DNA of 64,000 nucleotides from Deltaproteobacteria bacterium (GCA_016219185.1 JACRBZ010000072.1:62001-126000); one strand, 5' to 3'. Counted from the stretch's first letter, positions 30,694 to 39,933 are shown. The notes: generated by a model not told the origin, from the sequence alone. Numbers and translations are program-made.

Positions 30694-31509
30694 TTAAGGC
30701 TTTTCACGGATAATCATCGAGTATCGGTTATTTTTCTCATAAAATAATTGTTCCACTTCATAGTCATGATTGGGCGCCAGATCTATGACAACTCGGGTTT
30801 TGGGTTCCGGCGGCGGATGAATTCCCGTTCGAACCTGCAAAACATATTTGCCATTAATGGGTATCATCCGTTTGATGGTTTTTTCCATGAGCACATTCGG
30901 AAAATCACAAATAATTTTCGGGGTTTTTCCTTCGATCACCTGGGTTTCCGGGGGAAAAAGACCCGTCAAAACAATTGTAATCATTTCTGCGGAAGGCGAT
31001 GTGAGATCCGACTCAATTTCAAGAATCTTTTTGGATGAATCGGCAATGACCGAAGCTTTCGGAGAAAGCGGCGCGTTTTTTAAACGGGGGCCGGCGAGTG
31101 ATTTGGAGGCGGCTTTGGTTCCTGTTTTGGGGGCAACCGTGGCAGGTTTTCTTTCCCCCTTTTGTTGGTTTCCAGTGCCTGATTGCGTGGATTCTACCTG
31201 ATCGGCGGAATGGTCGTCCGCGGACGTCGGTTGTTCTAAAACGGGTGGATCAATAGGCGGTGAATTTGGGGTTGAAACAGACTGTTGTTCAGGCAGGGAT
31301 TGGACATCTGTTGTTGCAGCCGGAGATAATTCCTTCGGAGAAGGGGGGGGCGGGATTTTATAACGAAAGGGGGCAACGATCGAAGGCAATGGTTCAGAAC
31401 CATAAAGCATGCCATCAAACGGAATCTTCTCGAATAGAAAAAGGATCAACCCCAACAACAGAATCCCCCCGGTTCTCAAAACGATCTGTTTTATACGGGT
31501 AAATATCAT
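30694..31509 (-). CDS. AMIN-domain protein with N-terminal membrane anchor and Pro-rich linker
   Basis: A 271-residue protein. A membrane segment lies at about 10-26 (LRTGGILLLGLILFLF), followed by a long Pro/Ser/Thr/Gln-rich linker to about residue 155. The last 100 residues match the AMIN fold, the cell-envelope localisation domain of AmiC and type IV pilus PilQ (LTGLFPPETQVIEGKTPKIICDFP in pieces, then VLQVRTGIHP and TRVVIDLAP). No amidase domain is present. Such proteins span the periplasm and contact peptidoglycan. A CAGGAGG ribosome site supports the start. The gene follows cydB by 46 bases and may share its message. Confidence 0.82.
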   Translation of the reverse strand: MIFTRIKQIVLRTGGILLLGLILFLFEKIPFDGMLYGSEPLPSIVAPFRYKIPPPPSPKELSPAATTDVQSLPEQQSVSTPNSPPIDPPVLEQPTSADDHSADQVESTQSGTGNQQKGERKPATVAPKTGTKAASKSLAGPRLKNAPLSPKASVIADSSKKILEIESDLTSPSAEMITIVLTGLFPPETQVIEGKTPKIICDFPNVLMEKTIKRMIPINGKYVLQVRTGIHPPPEPKTRVVIDLAPNHDYEVEQLFYEKNNRYSMIIREKP

Positions 31510-31555
31510 ACGAACGCCTCCTGACTATAACAACCGGCTAAATTAATGCAAACCA

Positions 31556-32551
31556 TTATTCATATCCTTCCCCATAAATGATTTTGCCCCGAAATACCCG
31601 ATAGCTGTAAAAGATATACCCCAGGACGACCGGCAGAATCAATGCCACCCCCCAGAGGGTAAAGGAAAGGGTTTGGCTCTGAGAAGCAGCCGCGTAAATC
31701 GATATGCCGGGAAGGATGGCGAAGGGGAAAATGGCAGACTGCAGGGCAAGGTAAGCAGACAAAAACACCATCAGACTCCATATGAACGGCTGGATTTCAC
31801 TGCGTTTTTTCAGATGTGAAAACAAAAAGACAAACGATATCGACCCCAGAACCGGAAGTATCCAGACAACATACACCCGAGGTTTGCTCAGCCAGGCATC
31901 GATAATTTCCGGATTATGGTAGGGAGTCCAGATAAAGACCGTTGCGATAAAAAGTGCAACGCCGCAGGCAGCCAGAAATGCCTGGCGATATGCGCGCGCC
32001 TGGACCGGCCCCGTGGTTTTGATAATGATGTAGGTTGAACCCAGAAGAACGTATCCGGTAACCAGGGCAATGCCGGTCATGATTGAAAAAGGCGTCAGCC
32101 AGTCGAAGGGGCCGCCGGCAAACAGATTGTCCCGGACCTGAATGCCTGAAATATATCCGCCCAGGGTGATTCCCTGGGCAAAGGCAGCCATAAAGCTTCC
32201 CCAGAAGAAGGCATGATTCCAGATCTGTTTTTTATGGGAATGGGTTCGAAATTCAAAGGCGACGCCCCGGAAAATCAGCCCGAATAAAAATGTAAACAGC
32301 GGGATATACAGGGCACTGAACAGCACCGTGTATATCATGGGGAATGAAGCAAAAAGCGCGCCGCCTCCAAAAACAATCCAGGTCTGATTGGCATCCCATA
32401 CCGGCGCTATGGTTCCGATCAACACGTCCTGCTCGACTTCATTTTCAGCGCTGAAAAACAGCAGGCCGACGCCCAGACTGAAACCATCCAGCAGGACATA
32501 GAGAATCACCACCAATCCAACCAGTAATACCCATATATGAATCAGATTCAT
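31556..32551 (-). CDS. cydB: Cytochrome bd ubiquinol oxidase subunit II
   Basis: A 331-residue CydB, with eight or nine membrane segments. The N-terminus reads LVGLVVILYVLLDGFSLGVG, the family hallmark, followed by APVWDANQTWIVFGGGALFASFP. With CydA it forms the bd-type quinol oxidase that reduces oxygen with high affinity; in an anaerobe this usually serves oxygen detoxification. The start overlaps the cydA stop (ATGA), so the subunits are translationally coupled. No cydX or cydDC genes are visible nearby. Confidence 0.95.
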   Translation of the reverse strand: MNLIHIWVLLVGLVVILYVLLDGFSLGVGLLFFSAENEVEQDVLIGTIAPVWDANQTWIVFGGGALFASFPMIYTVLFSALYIPLFTFLFGLIFRGVAFEFRTHSHKKQIWNHAFFWGSFMAAFAQGITLGGYISGIQVRDNLFAGGPFDWLTPFSIMTGIALVTGYVLLGSTYIIIKTTGPVQARAYRQAFLAACGVALFIATVFIWTPYHNPEIIDAWLSKPRVYVVWILPVLGSISFVFLFSHLKKRSEIQPFIWSLMVFLSAYLALQSAIFPFAILPGISIYAAASQSQTLSFTLWGVALILPVVLGYIFYSYRVFRGKIIYGEGYE

Positions 32552-33948
32552 GTGTTCCCCTGCTTCCCTTTGTTAAGCTTTCTTGCGTCTATTGGCGACA
32601 GGAATTCGGCGGTGAGCTGCAGGTGCGGTATCGGGCTGGTGAAGTCCGGTCCACTGTGAAGGGTTTTCAGGGTAAAATAAAAATAGCTTCCGCCAAGGAC
32701 CGCAAAGAAAAGCATGAACATTGCCAGGGACCAGACCACATTTCCGGCGGCAATGGGAGATGCGCTGTCCTGTGTTCGCATCAGGCCATAGACGGTCCAG
32801 GGCTGACGTCCGAATTCAACCGTGATCCATCCGATAACAGTGGCCACAAAACCAAGGGGCTGGACGGCAACCAGAGTTTTATAAAACAGCGGCGTGTCAA
32901 ACAGGCCTTTTCGTAAAGACAGAAAGCCGGCCCAGATCATGACTGCCACAAATAAGAATCCGATGCCGACCATGATCCGAAAGCTCCAGAAGGTAACGGC
33001 CGCATTGGGACGGTCTGATTTTGGAAATTCCTTCAGTCCTGAAACCTTTCCATTCAGGGAATGCGTGGTCAGCAGGCTCAGCATGCCGGGGATGGCGACT
33101 TCAAAGCGGTTTGTTTCGGCAGCCATGTCTGGAAAGGCAAACGCTACAAACGCGGCGCTGCCTTGGGTATTGGTATCCCAGTGGGCTTCCATTGCCGCCA
33201 GCTTGGCTGGCTGATATTGAGCGACATTTTGACCCTTGAAATCTCCGACAACCGCCTGAAGGGGAGCAATTACTGCAGCCATCACCAGTGCAAGAGACAG
33301 GGAACGCCTGTAAAAGAGATCGTTTCGTTTTTTCAGCAGAAACCAGGCGCAGATCCCGGCCACGGCAAAAGCTGCGGTTTCGTAGGATGCCAGAAGCATA
33401 TGGGTCAGGTGCGTGGGAAATGATGGATTGAATATGGCATCCACAAAACTTGTGACCCGGAATCGGCCGTCAATCAGTTCATAACCGGCCGGAGTCTGCA
33501 TCCAGGCATTGGCGGCCATGATCCAGAAGGCCGAAAGCGATGCGCCGACAGCCACCAGGCAGGTGGACATGAAATGAACCGTGGCTGATACCTTTTTCCA
33601 GCCAAAGAGCATGATGCCCAAAAATCCGGCTTCCAGAAAAAAAGCAGTCATGCCTTCATAAGCCATGAGCGGGGCAAAAACATTGGCCACTGCCTGTGAA
33701 AACCGGGCAAAATTGGTCCCGAATTCAAACTCCAGGGTGATGCCGCTGACAACCCCGACGGCAAAATGAATGGCGAAAATTCGAACCCAGAAGCGGTACA
33801 TGCGGTAGTAAAGGGCATTTTGAGTGCGGAGCCAGCACCATTCCACAACGACGAGGTAAAGCGCAAGGCCGATGGTCAGGGTGGGAAAGACGATATGAAA
33901 GGCAGTGGTCAAACCGAACTGGATTCGGGAAAGCAAAACGACATCCAT
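32548..33948 (-). CDS. cydA: Cytochrome bd ubiquinol oxidase subunit I
   Basis: A 466-residue CydA of the short Q-loop class. It contains the family N-terminus SRIQFGLTTAFHIVFPTLTIGL with a haem-ligand His, the conserved EFEFGTNF, the GRQPW motif after WITVEFGR, and the Q-loop region with GLKEFPKSDRP. It binds haems b558, b595 and d and oxidises quinol. The ATG has GAGAGG upstream. A promoter with an overlapping dyad is proposed at 34107-34142, with two small hairpins in the leader (33973-33990 and 33995-34010). Confidence 0.96.
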   Translation of the reverse strand: MDVVLLSRIQFGLTTAFHIVFPTLTIGLALYLVVVEWCWLRTQNALYYRMYRFWVRIFAIHFAVGVVSGITLEFEFGTNFARFSQAVANVFAPLMAYEGMTAFFLEAGFLGIMLFGWKKVSATVHFMSTCLVAVGASLSAFWIMAANAWMQTPAGYELIDGRFRVTSFVDAIFNPSFPTHLTHMLLASYETAAFAVAGICAWFLLKKRNDLFYRRSLSLALVMAAVIAPLQAVVGDFKGQNVAQYQPAKLAAMEAHWDTNTQGSAAFVAFAFPDMAAETNRFEVAIPGMLSLLTTHSLNGKVSGLKEFPKSDRPNAAVTFWSFRIMVGIGFLFVAVMIWAGFLSLRKGLFDTPLFYKTLVAVQPLGFVATVIGWITVEFGRQPWTVYGLMRTQDSASPIAAGNVVWSLAMFMLFFAVLGGSYFYFTLKTLHSGPDFTSPIPHLQLTAEFLSPIDARKLNKGKQGNT

Positions 33949-34264
33949 GGGTGCCTCTCAAAAAGCATGGTTATGGCGCAAGGGCGCCATCTTTCTTGCC
34001 CTCGTGCAAGTGGGGAGATGTCACTTGATATGCTTTGATTGTGAATCAGGGCTATGAATGCATATTGGAATAAGAGGGACAAAATACGCTTTGAATCATT
34101 TTCACATAATTATCGACTTTGGGGGTTTATTTCAAGTGAAATTTTAAAAAGCTTCTTTCGTCAGATGGGGATGCAGGCTTGACAGCTTTGGAGGGAGAAA
34201 TTAATCCGGATCTCTGCATTGGAGACGGTTCCTGCAGGCCAATCTGTCCGGTTCCAGCCATTGT
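33949..34264. other. Upstream region of cydAB
   Basis: The 316-base gap holds the proposed cydAB promoter (34107-34135). Between promoter and cydA are two leader hairpins: ATGGCGC-loop-GCGCCAT at 33973-33990 and CTTGC-loop-GCAAG at about 33995-34010. No small gene was seen. The part next to the DUF4390 gene (34145-34264) holds nothing I recognise. Confidence 0.55.
34107..34142 (-). promoter_or_regulatory. Proposed cydAB promoter with overlapping dyad
   Basis: On the minus strand, -35 TTGAAA (34130-34135) and -10 TAATTA (34107-34112) are 17 bases apart, about 150 bases upstream of cydA. A perfect 14-base dyad, ATTTCA-AG-TGAAAT (34129-34142), covers the -35 and could be an operator for a redox or oxygen-responsive repressor. 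It does not match the Rex or FNR consensus well, so the regulator is left open. Confidence 0.5.
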
Positions 34265-34864
34265 TCAATAAATAAAATCGATGGTATACCAGTCCGTTTC
34301 AAAATCCCACAGGGAAACGAAGAAAAACACGTAGTGCAGATAAAACGGAAGGGTAAGTTTGCTGAGTTGTGCCTTGGCCTTAACCTGGTATTGCTTGCCT
34401 TTTTCCAGTTTGTTCAGATGGATTATCTTCAGCCCATCCACGTCGGACATCAATTTCTGTGCTTCCTGCAGGGATTGGGCTGTCCGGATTTTACCATTTT
34501 CCCACGAACGTTCAACGATAAATACTTTTTTCAGATTGTTGTATTTAATGGAGTTGGTAATTTCAATATCGGCGATGGCCTTGTCAAACCATATTGAACG
34601 TTTTTGATAAAGCTTAATAAAAAATGAAAACGAAGCCGGCACACCGCTCATGATGGCATTGACGGTTTGTTCGCGAAAGGCGCCTTCAACGTTTAAATAA
34701 ACCAGAAGGTCGTTGCTGGTATTGGTGACAATAAGGTTTGAGAGGGTAGCATCCTGGGCTGCATACGGGGTTTGAATCAGAAAAATCAAAGTCATTATAA
34801 CGGCGGCAGCCGATGTTATCAGGCTGTTTCGCTGTGTGTGCTTTTTCTTAACAGCAGTTGCCAT
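34265..34864 (-). CDS. DUF4390 domain protein
   Basis: A 199-residue protein, exported by an N-terminal signal or anchor (LITSAAAVIMTLIFLIQTPYA) after a basic start. The remainder matches DUF4390 in layout: a first beta stretch LSNLIVTNTSNDLLVYLNVEG, a VERSWENGKIRTA segment in the middle, and a C-terminal hydrophobic LPFYLHYVFFFVSLWDFETDWYTID read in parts. The function is unknown; in related bacteria it lies beside nitrogen-regulation kinases or envelope genes. The start overlaps the end of lpxC by 17 bases, and an ATG three codons further upstream is equally possible because neither has a clear ribosome site. Confidence 0.72.
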   Translation of the reverse strand: MATAVKKKHTQRNSLITSAAAVIMTLIFLIQTPYAAQDATLSNLIVTNTSNDLLVYLNVEGAFREQTVNAIMSGVPASFSFFIKLYQKRSIWFDKAIADIEITNSIKYNNLKKVFIVERSWENGKIRTAQSLQEAQKLMSDVDGLKIIHLNKLEKGKQYQVKAKAQLSKLTLPFYLHYVFFFVSLWDFETDWYTIDFIY

Positions 34865-35747
34865 TGAACCCATTCTTATCACAGTTTTTCGGAATAACGT
34901 AAGTTTCCCAGGATGATTTTTCTGAAAAGAATTTTTCAAGAAAGTCATGATGAAAGGCATGACCGGATTTATGGGTGACAATATGGCCAATGATGGAAAG
35001 CCCTAATAGCGAAAAATCGCCAATGCAGTCCAGGAGTTTATGTCGGACAAATTCATCCTGAAATCTCAGTCCGTCCTTGTTCAGTACGCAGTCCTTATCC
35101 ACCACGATAGCGTTATCCAGCGATCCGCCCTTTGCCAGTCCGAACCGTTTGAGGTATTCAATTTCGTGAAGAAAACCAAATGTTCGGGCGCTGCAAATTT
35201 CTTGTTCAAAAAGCCGGTCCGTCACCTCAATCGAAAATGTCTGGCTTTGAATCAACGGGTGGTCGTATTCAATGGAACAAGTAATTTTATACGAAGGATA
35301 GGGATAAATGGAAACGGATTTGCCGTCTTTTTCAAGGGAAATGGGTTTTCTGATAACAAAAACGCATTTGGGACCATCCTGTTCCACGATGCCAGCAGCC
35401 TGAATCAGCCGGGTAAAGGGCGCCGCACTGCCGTCCATGATGGGCATTTCATGGGCATCGATTTCAACCAGGGCATTGTCTACGGAGAGCCCCGCAAAGG
35501 AGGCCATCAGGTGTTCAATGGTGGACACAATGAAACCTTCGACGCCGATAACGGTTGCCAGACTGGTATCCACAACCCTGTTGAAACGGGCGGATATGCA
35601 CGGGGAGTCTTGCAGATCGGTCCGAATAAATTTTATGCCATGATTGATCGGCGCGGGCTTTATCTTCAGGTTGACTTTTCTACCTGAATGAACGCCCACG
35701 CCGGAACAACTTATGGCTCTGGATAAGGTTCTTTGGCGGCAATACAT
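34848..35747 (-). CDS. lpxC: UDP-3-O-acyl-N-acetylglucosamine deacetylase
   Basis: Zinc enzyme for the first committed step of lipid A synthesis, so the organism makes an LPS-type outer membrane. The 299-residue length is typical. Visible motifs: GVGVHSGRKV at the N-terminus, STIEHLMASFAGLSVDNALVEID (in parts; zinc-ligand His within IEHL), EMPIMDGSA, and HKLLDCIGD, which supplies the second zinc His and the Asp ligand, then GHAFHH near the end. The ATG at 35747 has AAAGG; longer starts up to 35828 have none. The C-terminus carries an odd Asn/Cys-rich extension (NGFNGNCC) overlapping the next gene. No other lpx gene is adjacent. Confidence 0.95.
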   Translation of the reverse strand: MYCRQRTLSRAISCSGVGVHSGRKVNLKIKPAPINHGIKFIRTDLQDSPCISARFNRVVDTSLATVIGVEGFIVSTIEHLMASFAGLSVDNALVEIDAHEMPIMDGSAAPFTRLIQAAGIVEQDGPKCVFVIRKPISLEKDGKSVSIYPYPSYKITCSIEYDHPLIQSQTFSIEVTDRLFEQEICSARTFGFLHEIEYLKRFGLAKGGSLDNAIVVDKDCVLNKDGLRFQDEFVRHKLLDCIGDFSLLGLSIIGHIVTHKSGHAFHHDFLEKFFSEKSSWETYVIPKNCDKNGFNGNCC

Positions 35748-36079
35748 GCCAATCCTTTCTTCTGTTGAGGCCGAGTCAGGCCTGAGCATACCTCTAATTA
35801 TCAAGTCCATTATAAATTGTTTTTGCAAGAAAAACCATCACTTTTATCCGAAGAAAAACCTTTTTCCATCATGAATCCAACCACTGGGTCGGCTAGTTTG
35901 AAAAAAGGTGGAACCAAGAGGGATTTCAAGACGATGCTTGAAAGAGAATCGCATTGCTTTTGTTGACATTGCTTCCTGTTTTGGATAGCATAACACGTTG
36001 TTCAGATGCAAAAAAAATGACGGTTTTCAAACACTTCCCTCCCCGCAAAAAGGGCGATGAACTCTATCAGGAAGATAAA
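35748..36079. other. Divergent region between lpxC and the hydantoinase-type gene
   Basis: 332 bases between divergent genes. It contains the sigma-70 promoter at 35963-35991 for the plus-strand operon. A TATAAT on the minus strand near 35807-35812 may serve lpxC, but no good -35 accompanies it. I saw no small gene or hairpin of note. Confidence 0.5.
35963..35991 (+). promoter_or_regulatory. Sigma-70 promoter for the hydantoinase/deacetylase operon
   Basis: Consensus -35 TTGACA (35963-35968), 17-base spacer, -10 TAGCAT (35986-35991). Transcription would start near 35998, about 80 bases before the ATG at 36080. It is the clearest housekeeping-type promoter in the window. Confidence 0.65.
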
Positions 36080-37765
36080 ATGATAATCGGACTGGATGTA
36101 GGCGGTACGTATACCGATGTGGTTCTTCTCGGCGATGAGGGAATTGTCAGGGCAATCAAGGTTCTTACCGACGCAAAAGCGCTGTTCAAAACCGTATTGT
36201 CCGGACTGGACATCATTACCGAAGGCATTCCCCCTGAGAATATCCGCAGGATTGTATTAAGTACAACCCTGACCACCAATGCCATTGCCCAGGCCAAAAT
36301 CTCCGATGTCGGCATGATTGTCTCCGGCGGCCCCGGAATCGATCCGGAGCTTTACCGAACCCACCCGCACTATGTTTCGGTTTGCGGTTCCATCGATCAC
36401 AGGGGCCGGGAAATCGAACCCGTCAATACCTGCGAAATCGAGGAGTTTGCCCGTCAATTCGCTGCAATAGGAATCCGCCATGTGGGGGTGGTGGGTAAAT
36501 TCTCAACGCGAAATCCTCAGCATGAAATGCTTATTTATGAACGGATTCAACCTTATTTTGAAAAAGTATTCATGGGCCATCAGATATCCGGCAATCTCAA
36601 CTTTCCCAGACGGATTGCCACAACCTACCTCAATGCCGCGGTCTTTCCCATTCACAAACAGTTTTTTGAAGCGGTTCAGCAGTCTCTTGAAAAAAAAGGG
36701 TTGAGAATCCCCATACATATCATGAAGGCTGACGGTGGTACCATGAATTTTGCCGCATCCATGGGCTTTCCTGCCCAGACCATACTCTCGGGTCCGGCTG
36801 CCAGCGTCATGGGCTCTCTGGCCTTTGCATTTGATGATGAAGAAAGCCTGGTCATGGATATCGGGGGAACCACCACGGACATGGCCATTTTGGTAAACCA
36901 TGTCCCGGTTTTGAACCCCCTGGGAATATGTCTTGGCCCTTACAAAACCCTGATCCGCTCCCTGGAAAGCCATTCCATTCCAGTTGGTGGAGACAGTCGC
37001 GTGTCCATTCAGGAAGGCCGGATTCACATTGGTCCGGAGCGCATGGGTCCTGCCATGGCTTACGGCGGTTCTGTTCCCACCCCTACAGATGCCCTGTGCG
37101 TTATGGGAAAGCTTAAAAGCGGAGACAAGGAAAAGTCGGTTCAGGGTTTTTGCGCGATTGCCCATGATCTTGGCTGTTCCATCGAAGATGCCGCCGTCCG
37201 GGTGTTTGATCACACCTGCAGAACCATCCTGAAGGAAGCTTGTGTGCTGATCGATCGCATCAATCAGAAACCGGTTTACACCATCCATGAACTCCAGGAA
37301 GGATACCGGGTCAACCCTCAAAAAATTCTGATTCTGGGAGGTCCGGCCCCGTATTTTGCGCAGCATTTTGAGAAAATCTCCGGTTTCAGGGTTGGGGTTG
37401 TCCCCAGATGGGATGTGGCCAATGCCATAGGAGCCGCCCTTGCACGGACCACCTGCGAGGTGAGTCTGTTTGCCGATACTCAGCAGGGAATCGCCATGGC
37501 ACCCGAAGAAGCGTTTACCGCCATAGTAACCCAGGATTTTTCAAATTCGGACGCAGTGCAGGCCGCAGGAGAGCTTCTTGAACAAAAAGCCGTCAGACAG
37601 GGCGCAAGCCGTGAAGAGATAGAAATTGAAGTTGTTGAAAATCAACAATTCAATATGGTCAAGGGGTTCTATACCGTTGGAAAAAACATTCGGGTCAAGG
37701 TGCAGATCAAGCCCGGACTGATTGACGAGTACGATACCATTGCCGGAATCCTCTCAACGGAGTAA
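36080..37765 (+). CDS. Hydantoinase/oxoprolinase family protein (HyuA-type)
   Basis: A 561-residue member of the hydantoinase A/5-oxoprolinase group, an actin-like ATPase fold. It begins MIIGLDVGGTYTDVVL, the ATP-binding phosphate-1 signature, has the switch STTLTTNAIAQ, a second phosphate loop MDIGGTTTDMAIL, and GGPAPYF near the C-terminus. It is shorter than full hydantoinase A. No HyuB partner is adjacent; instead a deacetylase-like amidohydrolase follows after three bases, so the two probably act on one compound. The ATG at 36080 has AGGAAG; upstream starts run through the promoter. The substrate is unknown. Confidence 0.87.
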   Translation: MIIGLDVGGTYTDVVLLGDEGIVRAIKVLTDAKALFKTVLSGLDIITEGIPPENIRRIVLSTTLTTNAIAQAKISDVGMIVSGGPGIDPELYRTHPHYVSVCGSIDHRGREIEPVNTCEIEEFARQFAAIGIRHVGVVGKFSTRNPQHEMLIYERIQPYFEKVFMGHQISGNLNFPRRIATTYLNAAVFPIHKQFFEAVQQSLEKKGLRIPIHIMKADGGTMNFAASMGFPAQTILSGPAASVMGSLAFAFDDEESLVMDIGGTTTDMAILVNHVPVLNPLGICLGPYKTLIRSLESHSIPVGGDSRVSIQEGRIHIGPERMGPAMAYGGSVPTPTDALCVMGKLKSGDKEKSVQGFCAIAHDLGCSIEDAAVRVFDHTCRTILKEACVLIDRINQKPVYTIHELQEGYRVNPQKILILGGPAPYFAQHFEKISGFRVGVVPRWDVANAIGAALARTTCEVSLFADTQQGIAMAPEEAFTAIVTQDFSNSDAVQAAGELLEQKAVRQGASREEIEIEVVENQQFNMVKGFYTVGKNIRVKVQIKPGLIDEYDTIAGILSTE

Positions 37766-37768
37766 TTC

Positions 37769-39091
37769 ATGCTGAAAGCCAGGTACAAAACAGGTCTTGT
37801 TTTTTTCCCAGCCTTTGACTGGGCCATCAGTCCGACGCACCCGGAACGAGAGGAGCGTCTTCTGTACACTCAGGACCAGGTTTTTGAAGAAGGTGTTTTG
37901 GATATTGACGGCATACGGGAATTCAAACCGGAACTGGTTACGGTTCAGGATGTCCAGCGGGTCCATTTCTGCGTTCCGGATGTTACGCGCATCATGACAG
38001 AATCCCATTTTATCAGCGCCGGCGGTGCCAAAACCATTGGCAGGGCGGTTATGGACAAACAGGTGGATCGGGGTTTTGCCCTGGTCAGACCGCCGGGCCA
38101 TCATGCCATGCGGGTTGTTCATGGGGCCAGGGGGTTTTGCAATGTCAACATCGAAGCCATCATGATTGAATACCTTCGAAAGGCCTATCCCCTTCAGCGG
38201 GTGGCCATTGTCGATACCGACTGTCATCATGGGGACGGAACGCAGGACATTTACTGGCATGATCCGGATACGCTGTTCATTTCTCTTCATCAGGACGGCA
38301 GAACCCTTTACCCGGGAACCGGCTTTCCCAACGAAATGGGCGGGCCGACGGCCATTGGGACCACGATCAATTATCCCTTGCCGCCAGAAACCTCTGAAGA
38401 GGGATTTTTGTACGCCATACGGCATGTGGTGCTTCCCATACTCGAAGATTTCAAGCCGGACATCATCGTCAATTCCGCAGGACAGGACAACCATTTTTCA
38501 GATCCCATCACCAATATGAATTTTTCCGCCCAAGGGTATGCTGCCCTGACCGAGTTGCTGTCACCGAATATTGCGGTGCTGGAAGGCGGGTATTCCATCG
38601 AAGGCGCCCTGCCCTATGTCAATCTGGGGATTATTCTGGCAATGGCCGGGATTGATTACAGCAAGATCAGGGAGCCCAATTATGACCCGGAGCGCCTCAG
38701 GCAAAAACCGGAGATCAGCCGCTGGATTCAAAGAACCGGCGAGCAGATTCTTTCGAACTGGCGTCAGCGGGATAAAATCAAAACATACGTTCAGGACACC
38801 CAGCAATTTGCGGAACGCACCCGGAGCATTTACTACGACACGGACAATATTACTGAGAAACAGGCTGAAACCCTGAGGATCTGCTCTGATTGCAGCGGTG
38901 TTTTAAAAATTGATTCTTCAACGGACGGGGGCAGGCGGATTCTGGCGGTTCATATTCCCACCCGTGCCTGCAATCATTGCAAGGAACTGGGATATGAGTG
39001 GTTTGACGCAGCAGACAAAAAGAAATATAATGCCATATACCTTCAGGATCGGCCTGAAGACCATTACGACCAACAAAAACGGGATTTCTGA
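37769..39091 (+). CDS. Histone-deacetylase superfamily amidohydrolase with C-terminal zinc-ribbon-like motif
   Basis: A 440-residue class II HDAC/AcuC/acetylpolyamine-amidohydrolase-type zinc enzyme. Catalytic marks: RPPGHHAM with His111-His112, DTDCHHGDGTQ with His153-His154 and the metal-binding Asp, SAGQDNH, and LEGGYSIEGAL. It removes acyl groups from an amine substrate. Beyond the usual end of the fold (about residue 345) there is an extra 95-residue module with two CxxC pairs (Cys372/Cys375 and Cys401/Cys404) spaced like a zinc ribbon, not present in AcuC. It is translated right after the hydantoinase-type gene. Confidence 0.9.
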   Translation: MLKARYKTGLVFFPAFDWAISPTHPEREERLLYTQDQVFEEGVLDIDGIREFKPELVTVQDVQRVHFCVPDVTRIMTESHFISAGGAKTIGRAVMDKQVDRGFALVRPPGHHAMRVVHGARGFCNVNIEAIMIEYLRKAYPLQRVAIVDTDCHHGDGTQDIYWHDPDTLFISLHQDGRTLYPGTGFPNEMGGPTAIGTTINYPLPPETSEEGFLYAIRHVVLPILEDFKPDIIVNSAGQDNHFSDPITNMNFSAQGYAALTELLSPNIAVLEGGYSIEGALPYVNLGIILAMAGIDYSKIREPNYDPERLRQKPEISRWIQRTGEQILSNWRQRDKIKTYVQDTQQFAERTRSIYYDTDNITEKQAETLRICSDCSGVLKIDSSTDGGRRILAVHIPTRACNHCKELGYEWFDAADKKKYNAIYLQDRPEDHYDQQKRDF

Positions 39092-39117
39092 TTTTTTGGA
39101 TTGGGTGAACGTGATCC

Positions 39118-39933
39118 ATGTCTCGAACCCTTAACGATATCAAACCTCCGCTCATTATCGGGCACCGGGGCTACCGGGCCAAATATCCGGAAAACACGCT
39201 GGCTTCTTTTTCCGCGGCCATAGCAGCCGGTGCCGACATGATCGAGCTGGATGTCACCCTCAGCAAGGATCGCAAGGTGGTGGTGATTCATGATGACACC
39301 CTGAATCGAACCACCAGCGGCTTGGGGCCCGTTCACCAGGCAACGCTTCAGGAACTCAAGCAGCTTGATGCCGGTAGTTGGTTTGATCCCCGGTTTACTG
39401 AAGAATCCTTGCCGACACTTGAAGATGTCCTGATTCTGGCAGGGAAAAAGATCCTGATCAATGTTGAGATTAAATCCAGCGCATGGGAATCCGGTTCTCC
39501 GGAGGATACGTCAAAAGATACGTCAAAGGATGCGATTGAACGACAGGTCGTTGACCTGATCATTCAGTACGATTTGCTGAATAGCACACTGGTATCGAGT
39601 TTTCACGCAGGATTTCTGAAAAACATCGGCAAATTGCCGGTTCATCCTGAAATCGCCTTTATCACGGATCGCAATACCCCTCAAAATACGGTGGATATGT
39701 GTGAACGGCTGGGCGTTTTTTCCTGGCATCCCCATTATAACTCTCTGGAACAACGATACATAGAAAAGGCGCATGCCAGAGGCATTCTTATCTTCCCCTA
39801 TACCGTCAATTCGGTTGAGGATATGCTTATGGTGGTGAATATGGGTGTTGACGGTCTGATCACCGATGATCCCGGAGCAGCCATTTCCTGCATTGCCGCC
39901 AGCCGCAATACATCAGCTCGGCCCATAGATTGA
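39118..39933 (+). CDS. Glycerophosphodiester phosphodiesterase
   Basis: A 271-residue GDPD-family enzyme, cytosolic (no signal peptide). It has the catalytic pair IGHRGYRAKYPENT (His with the RG-PENT motif), MIELDVTLSKD with the metal-binding Glu and Asp, and VVIHDDTLNRTT with the second His. It hydrolyses glycerophosphodiesters from membrane lipids to glycerol 3-phosphate and an alcohol. It starts 26 bases after the deacetylase gene on the same strand. A short Asp/Ser/Thr/Lys repeat (SPEDTSKDTSKDAIE) interrupts the middle of the protein. Confidence 0.92.
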   Translation: MSRTLNDIKPPLIIGHRGYRAKYPENTLASFSAAIAAGADMIELDVTLSKDRKVVVIHDDTLNRTTSGLGPVHQATLQELKQLDAGSWFDPRFTEESLPTLEDVLILAGKKILINVEIKSSAWESGSPEDTSKDTSKDAIERQVVDLIIQYDLLNSTLVSSFHAGFLKNIGKLPVHPEIAFITDRNTPQNTVDMCERLGVFSWHPHYNSLEQRYIEKAHARGILIFPYTVNSVEDMLMVVNMGVDGLITDDPGAAISCIAASRNTSARPID

